From the NCBI GenBank assembly GCA_946481495.1, contig CAMLNW010000120.1, positions 1 to 8,224 on the forward strand: 8,224 nt of DNA, in the 5' to 3' direction. The position numbers and the translations under genes are program-made. This document shows positions 1 through 5,362 of the stretch, piece after piece. The notes under the pieces were generated by a model that was given only the letters and a program-made list of their open reading frames with translations, searched no databases and was not told the origin of the DNA. How positions within the stretch are numbered: the first letter of the stretch is position 1; the number at the start of each line of letters is the position of its first letter. This DNA is from an uncultured Actinomycetes bacterium. Its GTDB lineage: Bacteria; Actinomycetota; Thermoleophilia; Solirubrobacterales; Thermoleophilaceae.

Positions 1-149
1 CCGAGCGGTCCGCCGACGAAGCCGAGCTTGGTCGCCGCCTGCTCGACACGCTCGGTGAAGTCACGCTCGTTGAACGTGAACTTCAGCTCGCCATACTCGA
101 GCACGTAGTCGGCGCCCGACTCGTAATTTCCACGTTTGGTGCTGTCCAT
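1..149 (-). CDS. Partial host gene, unknown function (5' end only)
   Basis: An open frame reads leftwards from an ATG at 149-147 and leaves the window without a stop. The 49 visible codons have very high G/C in third positions, as expected of a real gene in this genome. The protein begins MDSTKRGNYESGADYVLEYG and contains acidic and aromatic residues in a soluble-looking pattern. I do not recognise the family. No Shine-Dalgarno lies upstream on this strand; the AGGAGG at 150-155 reads on the other strand. The start could therefore be leaderless or lie elsewhere. It is transcribed divergently from the response regulator and belongs to the host side of the insertion. Confidence 0.55.
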   Translation of the reverse strand, partial: MDSTKRGNYESGADYVLEYGELKFTFNERDFTERVEQAATKLGFVGGPL

Positions 150-287
150 AGGAGGCGCGCTGCAGTGGCGGGGCCAGCCGCAATGCGCGTCGGCATCCTA
201 GCCCCGTTCCCTTCTCGCCCGGACGGATTGCAACGTGAATTGCACCCGATGGGGGGCGAGTTTTTCGCGGCCGTGACTTCATCGGCC

Positions 288-623
288 ATGAACCAAACGC
301 TCTTGATAGTTGAAGACGACGAATCGACCGCTGAGTATCTCGCCGACAACCTCGTAGCCGACGGCTATCGCGTCGCGGTGGCGAGCGGCGCCGCCGAGGG
401 GGTGCGTCAGATCGAGGTCCGCCATCCAGCCCTCGTGCTGCTGGATCTGGGGCTCGAAGACGGCAGCGGACTGGTCTTGCTCGACCGGGTGCGCTCGGCG
501 GACGGGATGACGTCGCGGATCGACCCTGACCTGCCGGTGATCGTGATCAGCGGTCGCGCCAGTGAGGCCGACCGCGTCCGCAGCTTCGCGCGCGGGGCCG
601 ACGACCACGTTCCGAAGCCGTTG
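288..623 (+). pseudogene. Response regulator receiver domain, truncated by element insertion
   Basis: From ATG 288 the product is a typical receiver domain of a two-component system, which takes a phosphate from a sensor kinase. Visible landmarks are the acidic pair D10-D11 (motif VEDD), phosphoacceptor D53 (VLLDLGL), switch residue S88 (VIVISG) and K110 in PKP. The frame loses homology right after Lys-Pro, where F and the last helix should follow. It then continues as antisense of the integrase to a stop at 1137-1139. The final helix and the whole output domain are missing, so the gene is disrupted. A GTG at 165 with AGGAGG at 150-155 (9-nt spacing) would add 41 residues. That extension is compositionally weaker and atypical, so I prefer ATG 288, although it has no clear ribosome binding site. 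The output family (OmpR-like or other) cannot be told. Confidence 0.85.
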
Positions 624-2419
624 TTGTTGGTCGCCGGGTCTAGGCCCGGCTCGGCAAGAGGGACACGTCTGAACACCGCCCTTCCGCGTTCATCCACTAG
701 CCGCACCGGCTCGCCGTCCTCGATGATCGACGCTAGAGCGGCCTCGCTCGGGACCGGCAGGATCATTAGCCCGTCAGGGTCAAGCTCAGGATCGGCGGCG
801 TCCGGCTCGGGTTCGGCGGCGTCGGTCGCATTGTCTAGCGCGGCCTGCTCAGCCCAATACTCAGCGTCCGCCTGCGCGACCGTCTTACCGGCCGCTGCCT
901 CGACTTGCGCGATCTGCTCGCGTAGCGCGCTGCGCGCGGCGCGCATGTCGTCGGCGCTGGCGATCAGAACCTGCTCGGGCATGTTCTCGACCCGGTCGAT
1001 CTCAAAATGGTCGAATAGGGCTTCCAGGGCGCTCCTAACGGCGTCAGAGTCGCCGGCCGCCATCGAAGCCCGAACGATGGCTAGCGCGTCGGCAGCCGCC
1101 GGGACGATGGCGGCAGGGTCGGCCTCGCCGGCAGTCTGAGCCTCCAACCGCTCGACGGTCGCCGTAGCGGCTGCCTTCTCGCCCTCATGCTCAGCCTTGA
1201 AGTCTCGCCAGTCCTCAGCGTCCAGGTCGCCCGCCTTGAACATTCGCCACATGCGCGCCCGCTCGGCTTCTACGCGGCCAACCTCGCCGCGTGCTGACTC
1301 TAGGGCTGCCTTGCGTGCCTGCCGCGTCGTGTCGGTCGCCTCTTGGATCAGCCTCAGCGACTCGCCCGCGTCGATGCCGACTTCCGCCAGGTAGCTGATG
1401 ATCGACTCGTCTACGGACTCCATCGACACGCGGAACCCGTCGCACACGCCGCCCTTGCGACCCGAACACTCATAGACGCCGGTAACGGTCCCGTCCTTCT
1501 TCGCATCGTTGGACACCGGAGTCATGGCCCAGCCGCACGACCGATGGCGCAGCACCTTGCCGGGGAGAAGGTGCCCGGCCTTTGGACGTGGACCGCCGCC
1601 ACGTCCGCGACGTGCGGCGGCGGTCTCGCGCTTGGCATTGGCAGCGTCCCACACGTCGGCGTCCACGATGGCGGCGTGCGCAGCCTCCCGCCAGCCGCCT
1701 TCGCCGTCCTGAATCTCGCCTAGATAGGTCCGGCGCTGTAGCAGCATCGAAATGCTGCCCTGCTGCCACTGTCGCCCGCGTAGAGGCTTGACGCCATCCT
1801 GATTCAGGATGCGGGCAACCTCGGCCTGAGACTTGCCGCCGGCAATCAGGTTGAAAATCCGTTGGACGGTTGGCGCTTGGTCAGGGTTCGGCTTCAACCC
1901 CTTCTCGTCGTCGCGGAGGTAGCCGAAGATTCTCCCGCCAGTGTGCAGGCCGCGCTCGCGACGATCCGCCATTGCGCGCTTGACCACGGCGCTCTTTGCC
2001 ACTGAATCTTGGTGCGCCATCTCGCCCATGAGAAACGTGAGGATGGAGTTAGAGAAGGTGGCATCGTCCGAAACGGATCGAAGCTCGAACTTGCTCTTGC
2101 GCGCCAGGAACAGGTACTCGATTAGGTGCTTGGAATGCTCGTCGCCGCTGCCGCGCGCGATCCGGTTGGAATGCCAAACGAGAATGCCGGCGGGCTTGCC
2201 GGTCTTGGCGATCTCAGCGGCGCGATTCAGGGCGGTCTCTAGCCCCTTGCCCCGGTTGCCGCTGTAGGCGCTCGCGGCCTCGTCGGACTCGACCGAATCC
2301 ACATGCCAGCCGTTAGTCGCGGCGTAGCTCTTGCACGCCTCGATCTGCTGCGGGATCGAACCCTTCTCGTCAACGGTGGACTTCGCCGCGTAGACGACGA
2401 CTGTGAGCGTGTCAGTCAA
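407..2419 (-). CDS. Large serine recombinase (integrase)
   Basis: Site-specific recombinase that would integrate and excise the element through a 5'-phosphoserine intermediate. The N-terminal resolvase domain (about residues 6-155) carries catalytic Ser14 in YAAKST and the NRIARG motif at 85-90. The recombinase domain (about 160-265) includes GGRIFGYLRD. A zinc-ribbon-like segment follows with H292, C295, C318 and C326, then a coiled coil around 360-430. The usual resolvase Arg two residues before Ser is Ala12, and the usual Asp of DRLxR is Asn85. Start TTG 2419 has GAAGG 7 nt upstream and overlaps the previous gene's stop (TTGACTGA). The frame has no stop inside the element: residues from about 601 to 670 are antisense to the host response regulator. 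Its position at the junction supports its role. Confidence 0.92.
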   Translation of the reverse strand: MTDTLTVVVYAAKSTVDEKGSIPQQIEACKSYAATNGWHVDSVESDEAASAYSGNRGKGLETALNRAAEIAKTGKPAGILVWHSNRIARGSGDEHSKHLIEYLFLARKSKFELRSVSDDATFSNSILTFLMGEMAHQDSVAKSAVVKRAMADRRERGLHTGGRIFGYLRDDEKGLKPNPDQAPTVQRIFNLIAGGKSQAEVARILNQDGVKPLRGRQWQQGSISMLLQRRTYLGEIQDGEGGWREAAHAAIVDADVWDAANAKRETAAARRGRGGGPRPKAGHLLPGKVLRHRSCGWAMTPVSNDAKKDGTVTGVYECSGRKGGVCDGFRVSMESVDESIISYLAEVGIDAGESLRLIQEATDTTRQARKAALESARGEVGRVEAERARMWRMFKAGDLDAEDWRDFKAEHEGEKAAATATVERLEAQTAGEADPAAIVPAAADALAIVRASMAAGDSDAVRSALEALFDHFEIDRVENMPEQVLIASADDMRAARSALREQIAQVEAAAGKTVAQADAEYWAEQAALDNATDAAEPEPDAADPELDPDGLMILPVPSEAALASIIEDGEPVRLVDERGRAVFRRVPLAEPGLDPATNNNGFGTWSSAPRAKLRTRSASLARPLITITGRSGSIRDVIPSAERTRSSKTSPLPSSSPRSSSTRAGWRTSI
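602..633. other. Left attachment junction (attL) candidate
   Basis: The response regulator reads normally to AAGCCG (615-620, Lys-Pro) and then turns into integrase antisense, so the host/element boundary lies between about 615 and 630. An inverted repeat, CGACCA at 602-607 and TGGTCG at 628-633, is centred at 617/618, exactly on this boundary, with one arm on each side. Large serine integrases act on imperfect dyads of roughly this size, and the integrase gene ends here. A small hairpin, GCCGGG (633-638) and CCCGGC (645-650), sits just inside the element. The exact crossover dinucleotide cannot be fixed without attR or an empty site. Confidence 0.6.
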
Positions 2420-2663
2420 GGCGATGCCTTCGATGCGCGGTTTGCTTAGGGACGCCCAGCGCGTCGCCTACTTGCTCCCACGATGCGCGCTCAGCGCGTG
2501 CCTGAGCGACTAGCTGGCGCTCGTAGTCGCGGAGCGCAATCCGCGTCGGCTCCAACAGTCGGAGCATCCCCAGGGCACCGCGCGGCTCCCGGTAGTCGGG
2601 GTTCAGGAATGACGCTAGGTAGCTCTCTAGCGGCTGCTGCGGGGCTGTTGGATCGCTCGGCAT
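2412..2663 (-). CDS. Small helix-turn-helix protein upstream of integrase
   Basis: 83-residue protein with a C-terminal helix-turn-helix signature, SWEQVGDALGVPKQTAHRRH (about 61-80), of the sigma-region-4-like type common in small actinobacterial regulators. The N-terminal half has no recognisable motif. Its stop codon overlaps the integrase TTG start by 8 nt, so the two are almost certainly co-transcribed and translationally coupled. A -10 box TAGAAT (2681-2676) lies 12 nt upstream of ATG 2663, implying a very short leader. Gene order suggests it controls integrase activity. It could be a transcription regulator or a recombination directionality factor, but nothing in the sequence distinguishes these. 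Confidence 0.8.
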   Translation of the reverse strand: MPSDPTAPQQPLESYLASFLNPDYREPRGALGMLRLLEPTRIALRDYERQLVAQARAERASWEQVGDALGVPKQTAHRRHRLD

Positions 2664-2675
2664 TCTTGTTTGGGG

Positions 2676-2681
2676 ATTCTA
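2676..2681 (-). promoter_or_regulatory. -10 box for the HTH-integrase operon
   Basis: The minus strand reads TAGAAT here, 12 nt upstream of ATG 2663. With standard 17-nt spacing the -35 would fall at about 2699-2704, which is poor in consensus but lies inside the 16-bp palindrome. A protein bound to the palindrome would therefore cover this promoter's -35 region. Confidence 0.5.
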
Positions 2682-2689
2682 CCAGTTTC

Positions 2690-2705
2690 GTCACGCTAGC
2701 GTGAC
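2690..2705. promoter_or_regulatory. Perfect 16-bp palindrome, probable operator
   Basis: GTCACGCTAGCGTGAC is a perfect inverted repeat with 8-nt half sites. It lies between the divergent TAGAAT boxes at 2676-2681 (minus) and 2729-2734 (plus), and directly abuts the plus-strand -35 TTGAGA at 2706. The placement is that of a repressor/activator operator shared by the integrase operon and the XRE gene. The likely ligand is the XRE protein at 2833 or the HTH protein at 2412; this is inferred. Confidence 0.6.
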
Positions 2706-2734
2706 TTGAGATTTCCGCGCTAGCAAGCTAGAAT
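2706..2734 (+). promoter_or_regulatory. Promoter for the XRE regulator
   Basis: TTGAGA (2706-2711) and TAGAAT (2729-2734) are separated by exactly 17 nt, a good sigma-70-type promoter. The -10 overlaps a second small inverted repeat, CTAGC-AA-GCTAG (2720-2731), which shares the GCTAG core with the neighbouring palindrome. Transcription would begin near 2741, leaving a leader of about 90 nt before GTG 2833. Confidence 0.6.
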
Positions 2735-2779
2735 AGCCGCCGGTCGTCAAGCGGGAGGGACGCCGACGATCCTGCACTT

Positions 2780-2812
2780 TTTGACGTTGTGGCTCTGGCC
2801 GGATACGTCAAA
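2780..2812. repeat. Inverted repeat TTTGACGT-N17-ACGTCAAA in XRE leader
   Basis: TTTGACGT (2780-2787) is matched exactly in reverse complement by ACGTCAAA (2805-2812). It lies between the promoter and the XRE start. TTGACG (2781-2786) also looks like a -35, but the sequence 17 nt on, TACGTC, is a poor -10. It could be an autoregulatory operator or a leader hairpin with a 17-nt loop. Confidence 0.4.
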
Positions 2813-2832
2813 CGTCGGAAGGGTTCGCCGCC

Positions 2833-3057
2833 GTGTCGGCTGCGAGCAATCAAAAGCGGTTCGGGCGCAACGTCCGCAAGGCGCGGAAGGCGGCCGGCAT
2901 GAGCCTTGAGGACTTGGCCGATGCGTCCGGCCTGCACTTCACGGCCGTCTCTCGATTGGAGCGCGCCGAACGCGAGCCGCGCCTACAGACCATCGTGGTC
3001 ATTGCCGCCGCGCTGAAGGTCGATCCCGGCGAGCTGTTCGACGGCCTGAAGCCGTAG
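2833..3057 (+). CDS. XRE-family helix-turn-helix regulator (candidate element repressor)
   Basis: 74-residue protein that is essentially one XRE/Cro-CI HTH domain. Residues 24-45 (SLEDLADASGLHFTAVSRLE) form the HTH, followed by the typical helix IVVIAAALKVDPGELF. Start GTG 2833 is supported by GGAAGGG at 2817-2823, 9 nt upstream. It faces away from the HTH-integrase operon across a palindrome-containing promoter region, the arrangement of an immunity repressor or master switch. Its small size, with no dimerisation or cleavage domain, means it could instead act like Cro. It is read convergently towards the seven-gene operon. Confidence 0.85.
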   Translation: MSAASNQKRFGRNVRKARKAAGMSLEDLADASGLHFTAVSRLERAEREPRLQTIVVIAAALKVDPGELFDGLKP

Positions 3058-3071
3058 CCGGGGAGAGGTAG

Positions 3072-3096
3072 CGGTCTCAGGGACCGTAGAGTCCCT
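3072..3096 (+). terminator. Competing hairpins after the XRE gene
   Basis: CGGTC-TCAGG-GACCG (3072-3086) and AGGGAC-CGTAGA-GTCCCT (3079-3096) are both perfect hairpins and share bases, so only one can form at a time. There is no T-run, so this is at best a non-canonical terminator. It starts 15 nt after the XRE stop, in the convergent space. Confidence 0.35.
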
Positions 3097-3235
3097 ACCC
3101 CGATCCCTTGACTTGGCTTGCCGGCGTAGACAACGGATCGAAGCGCTAGAGGGCCGCCGCTCAGACGACGGTTGACCGCCAGGCGAGACCGCCCAGCGAC
3201 CCTAACACGATCAGGCTGTATCGGTCCTGGGGTTG
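3097..3235. other. Convergent spacer without a recognised gene
   Basis: The space between the XRE stop (3057) and the end of the minus-strand operon (3236) is about 180 bp. I see no convincing coding frame. It holds the paired hairpins at its left end and, at its right edge, one copy of the 12-mer TCCTGGGGTTGC (3225-3236). Confidence 0.5.
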
Positions 3236-3236
3236 C
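3225..3236 (+). repeat. Copy 1 of the TCCTGGGGTTGC repeat
   Basis: Exact 12-mer found again at 6424-6435 and 8116-8127 in the same orientation. This copy touches the stop codon (3236-3238) of the last gene of the minus-strand operon. Confidence 0.6.
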
Positions 3237-3847
3237 TAGGCGGCCGGCGGCGCGATCTCGCCAGCCGAGTAGCCCGGCCGTCCTCGGCCGCACTCGATCC
3301 AGCCGGCCTCGCGAGCGATCCGCGTAGCCCGACGTAGCGGCGTGGATTGACAGCCTGCGACCTCAGCCACCGCATCGCCAGACAGCCAGCCGGCGGCGTG
3401 AACCGCACGGGCGAGCGCGAGGGCACGGTCATGGGCAAGCGTCCCGCGCGGGCGCACCGGCTCCGCCTTCGCCTCGACCTCAGCCGGCGGCGCGACCCCG
3501 CCGGGGTGAATATGCGAGTGATTGCTGAGCGTCAGCCAACCCCGACGCTTGGCGAAAGTCACGGCGTCCTGGTAGGCGTCTGACTCCCAGCCCAGCCCCA
3601 GCAGCTTTGGCCCATCGGGTCGGCCGGGTTGCTCGACGGCAGCGCGAGCCAGCTTCAAGGCGTTCGACTCGATCAGCGCCGTCTTTTCGGCAGCGGTCAG
3701 CTTGCGCTTGACGGGCCTCGGACCAGACTTGCCGCGCATCGACTTTCGTACCTCGGCCAAGAGCGTCCCGTGATCGTCGCACCACATGGAGAACTTGCCC
3801 TGAATGGTGGCGGGACCGTCACATGCCGGCGACGCGCAGCTAGCCAC
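3236..3847 (-). CDS. Zinc-finger protein with two winged-helix-like repeats, unknown function
   Basis: 203 residues from GTG 3847, which has GAGG 6 nt upstream and overlaps the previous stop. A TTG at 3859 is an alternative giving MRLPV. The N-terminus carries C4, C9, C23 and H26 in a CxxxxC...CxxH layout resembling a small zinc finger. Two diverged repeats follow, about 63-123 and 142-203. Both start ALxLARA, pass through A(K/R)xxGW(L/I) and end in G(V/E)xAPPA, so a DNA-binding winged-helix-like unit was probably duplicated. A charged linker (124-141) separates them. It is the last gene of the operon. DNA binding is inferred; I do not recognise the family. Confidence 0.75.
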   Translation of the reverse strand: MASCASPACDGPATIQGKFSMWCDDHGTLLAEVRKSMRGKSGPRPVKRKLTAAEKTALIESNALKLARAAVEQPGRPDGPKLLGLGWESDAYQDAVTFAKRRGWLTLSNHSHIHPGGVAPPAEVEAKAEPVRPRGTLAHDRALALARAVHAAGWLSGDAVAEVAGCQSTPLRRATRIAREAGWIECGRGRPGYSAGEIAPPAA

Positions 3848-4031
3848 GGGCAGCCTCAAAGCGGCGGTCGATCTCTGCGACCTCGGCCTCGTAGCGAGCC
3901 TCGGCCGCGTTCATCGCAGCCTCGTAGGCCGCCTCGACCGACTGATTCGGCTTGGTGAGGCTCGACAGCGCTGGCGCGTCGTCTCGGCGCTGCGCGGCGG
4001 CAGCGCGGCGGAGGATCGCCGGCAGCCTCAT
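3840..4031 (-). CDS. Small helical protein, unknown function
   Basis: 63 residues from ATG 4031, which overlaps the upstream stop as ATGA. The N-terminus is basic (MRLPAILRRAAAAQRR). The C-terminal half (about 31-63) is an Ala/Glu-rich heptad-like helix, probably a coiled coil or oligomerisation segment. No enzymatic motif or membrane segment is seen. The overlaps on both sides place it firmly within the operon. I do not recognise a family. Confidence 0.65.
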   Translation of the reverse strand: MRLPAILRRAAAAQRRDDAPALSSLTKPNQSVEAAYEAAMNAAEARYEAEVAEIDRRFEAARG

Positions 4032-4435
4032 AGGCCCAGCTCGTCGGCAGCCGTATCCAGAGCGCGGGCGAGCCGTGCGCCCGTGATCGCCGTTGCGTCG
4101 ATGCGGCGGCACTCGATGTCTTGGATCGTCGTCACGTCCACTAGCGCCTTTTCCGCAAGCGCCTTTTGAGTCAGGCCGTCGCCGCCATAGGTGAGTCGCG
4201 CCCGGCGCAGAGGGTGGATGTCAGGATCAGCTAGCGCGACCTCGCGATTGTGCGCGTAGGTGATGGCGCTCAGCTTCGCCTTGGTCCGTTCGGTCTGCGG
4301 CCGGCCGGCGCGAGCGCGCTCTTGGCGAGCGCGAGCGCGCTCTTGGCGAGCGCGGCGCGCTTCCCGCTCGCGCTGCGCTTGGCGGCGGTAGAGCGCGTCA
4401 AGCCGCTCTTGAATCACGTCTAGGTCAGTCTCCAT
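4028..4435 (-). CDS. XRE-like HTH protein with Arg/Glu-rich coiled coil
   Basis: 135 residues. ATG 4435 is chosen because the upstream gene occupies the preceding DNA and ends 11 nt inside it; no good ribosome binding site is visible, so coupling by re-initiation is likely. Residues 5-45 form a highly charged helix containing two tandem copies of ARQERAR, encoded by a perfect 21-nt duplication. Residues 77-130 resemble an XRE domain (LTQKALAEKALVDVTTIQDI), with the position-specific Q, A and I pattern. It is probably a DNA-binding regulator of the element; the target is unknown. The domain call is moderate because the region is diverged. Confidence 0.7.
   Translation of the reverse strand: METDLDVIQERLDALYRRQAQREREARRARQERARARQERARAGRPQTERTKAKLSAITYAHNREVALADPDIHPLRRARLTYGGDGLTQKALAEKALVDVTTIQDIECRRIDATAITGARLARALDTAADELGL
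4311..4352 (+). repeat. Perfect 21-nt tandem duplication
   Basis: The unit at 4311-4331 is repeated exactly at 4332-4352. It lies in frame in the XRE-like gene and encodes duplicated ARQERAR heptads on the minus strand. Seven codons per unit fits one coiled-coil heptad, so unit gain or loss would keep both frame and helix phase. Confidence 0.85.
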
Positions 4436-4781
4436 CGGCTGCGAACCGTTCTTCCGGTGTCTCGACGGGGCGGCCCTCGGCTGCCACGTGGCGACGCAGC
4501 GCGTGAAGGTCAGCGGCCGGCGGCTGATCGCCGCGCGTGTACGTGCTGATCGCCTCAGCGTTCTGCGCATTGGCGCGTGCCTGAGTTACCTCAGCCTCGG
4601 TCGGCTGAGGGTCAGGATTGCCGCCGTAGTTGACCGCGAACTCGTTAGGTGTCAGTCGGAACGGCGAACCGAAATGCTCGGCGTCGATCAGCACCGGCCC
4701 GCCGTCGATAGTGCCGACGACGCGGACCTCGGGCGGGAGTGCCTTGTCAGCCTTTGGCTTTCGCTTGAGTGTGTCAGTCAT
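4425..4781 (-). CDS. Unknown operon protein, paralogue of the gene at 4774-5133
   Basis: 118 residues from ATG 4781 (ATGACTGA overlap with the upstream stop), with GGAG 7 nt upstream of the start. The N-terminus is basic (KRKPKADK). The core VRVVGTIDGGPV, followed by FRLTPNEFAVNY (about 41-52), parallels VRIVGFIRSEEV and VKVDADKFAEHY in the next gene upstream. The C-terminal half is Ala/Glu-rich and looks disordered or helical. It is soluble, with no signal peptide and no catalytic motif. The family is unrecognised; paralogy is inferred from the shared residue pattern only. Confidence 0.7.
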   Translation of the reverse strand: MTDTLKRKPKADKALPPEVRVVGTIDGGPVLIDAEHFGSPFRLTPNEFAVNYGGNPDPQPTEAEVTQARANAQNAEAISTYTRGDQPPAADLHALRRHVAAEGRPVETPEERFAADGD

Positions 4782-5133
4782 TCGGGGTCTCCAATGCCGC
4801 TAGGCGACGCCTTGCGTCGTCGCTCGGGTCGTCTTCTAGAAGGGCCGCGTAGTCGGTCTGCGTCGGCTCGCCGCGTGCGGCGGAGCCTGCAACATCGCCC
4901 CAGCCGTACCGGCCGTTCTCAGGCGCGACGCGCTCGATCTGCTTCACGCCTACAGACGTGTAGTGCTCAGCGAACTTGTCAGCATCGACCTTGACCGACT
5001 CACCATGCGCGACCGGCTGCATTACAGGCTCGGTCACTTCTTCCGACCGAATGAAGCCGACGATTCGCACCACGTCGTACTCGTCGCCCTGTAGTTCGCG
5101 GCGTCGGAAGACGCGCCCGATTAGGTCACTCAT
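4774..5133 (-). CDS. Unknown operon protein, paralogue of the gene at 4425-4781
   Basis: 119 residues from ATG 5133, which has GGAAGG 6 nt upstream and overlaps the upstream stop as ATGAGTGA. The N-terminal segment (GRVFRRRELQGDEYDVVRIV) looks like a small beta-rich domain. The motif VKVDADKFAEHY (about 47-58) is shared in pattern with the downstream neighbour. The tail is acidic and Arg-rich (DDPSDDARRRLAALETP). There is no transmembrane or secretion signal. It may be an accessory or interaction protein of the element, but no function can be read from the sequence. Confidence 0.72.
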   Translation of the reverse strand: MSDLIGRVFRRRELQGDEYDVVRIVGFIRSEEVTEPVMQPVAHGESVKVDADKFAEHYTSVGVKQIERVAPENGRYGWGDVAGSAARGEPTQTDYAALLEDDPSDDARRRLAALETPND

Positions 5134-5362
5134 TGGGAGCCTTCCGCGCTTCCTGCTGGCGGCGCAGCACTTCAGCCGACGCGCGTGCGCCCTCGCGCCT
5201 CGCCTCGGACTCACTTGGCTTGTCGCGCTCGCTCGGCGCAGCCCACGGCTCGAAAATCACTACATCGCCGGGGTTGGCCTGTGACGCCGCGCTCGGGTCG
5301 CGCGGTGGCCGGCTTAGCTTGCGTTCGCCGCGCTTGGAACGAATGTCGTCTAGGAAACTCAC
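5126..5362 (-). CDS. Small charged protein, unknown function
   Basis: 78 residues from GTG 5362, overlapping the upstream stop as GTGA, with a purine-rich GGCGGAG about 5 nt upstream. The start MSFLDDIRSKRGERK is followed by a Pro/Ser-rich stretch, a short hydrophobic patch (DVVIFEPW, about 33-40) and a charged helical tail. Composition suggests a largely disordered adaptor-like protein. Not recognised. Confidence 0.65.
   Translation of the reverse strand: MSFLDDIRSKRGERKLSRPPRDPSAASQANPGDVVIFEPWAAPSERDKPSESEARREGARASAEVLRRQQEARKAPNE

Noticed and set aside
165..287. GTG 165 start giving a 41-residue extension of the response regulator
   Set aside because: Not excluded, because AGGAGG precedes it. 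The extension is atypical for receiver proteins and has lower third-position GC, so ATG 288 is preferred.
624..1139. Continuation of the response-regulator frame past the junction
   Set aside because: It is exact antisense of the integrase C-terminal region and is Ser/Ala-rich without domain features. It is read-through of a broken gene, not a native C-terminus.
2412..2663. Calling the 83-residue HTH protein an excisionase
   Set aside because: Position next to the integrase is suggestive, but serine-integrase directionality factors share no common signature, so the function cannot be assigned from sequence.
2850..3293. 147-codon minus-strand open frame across the XRE gene and convergent spacer
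   Set aside because: It is antisense to a convincing XRE domain and has no recognisable domain or ribosome binding site.
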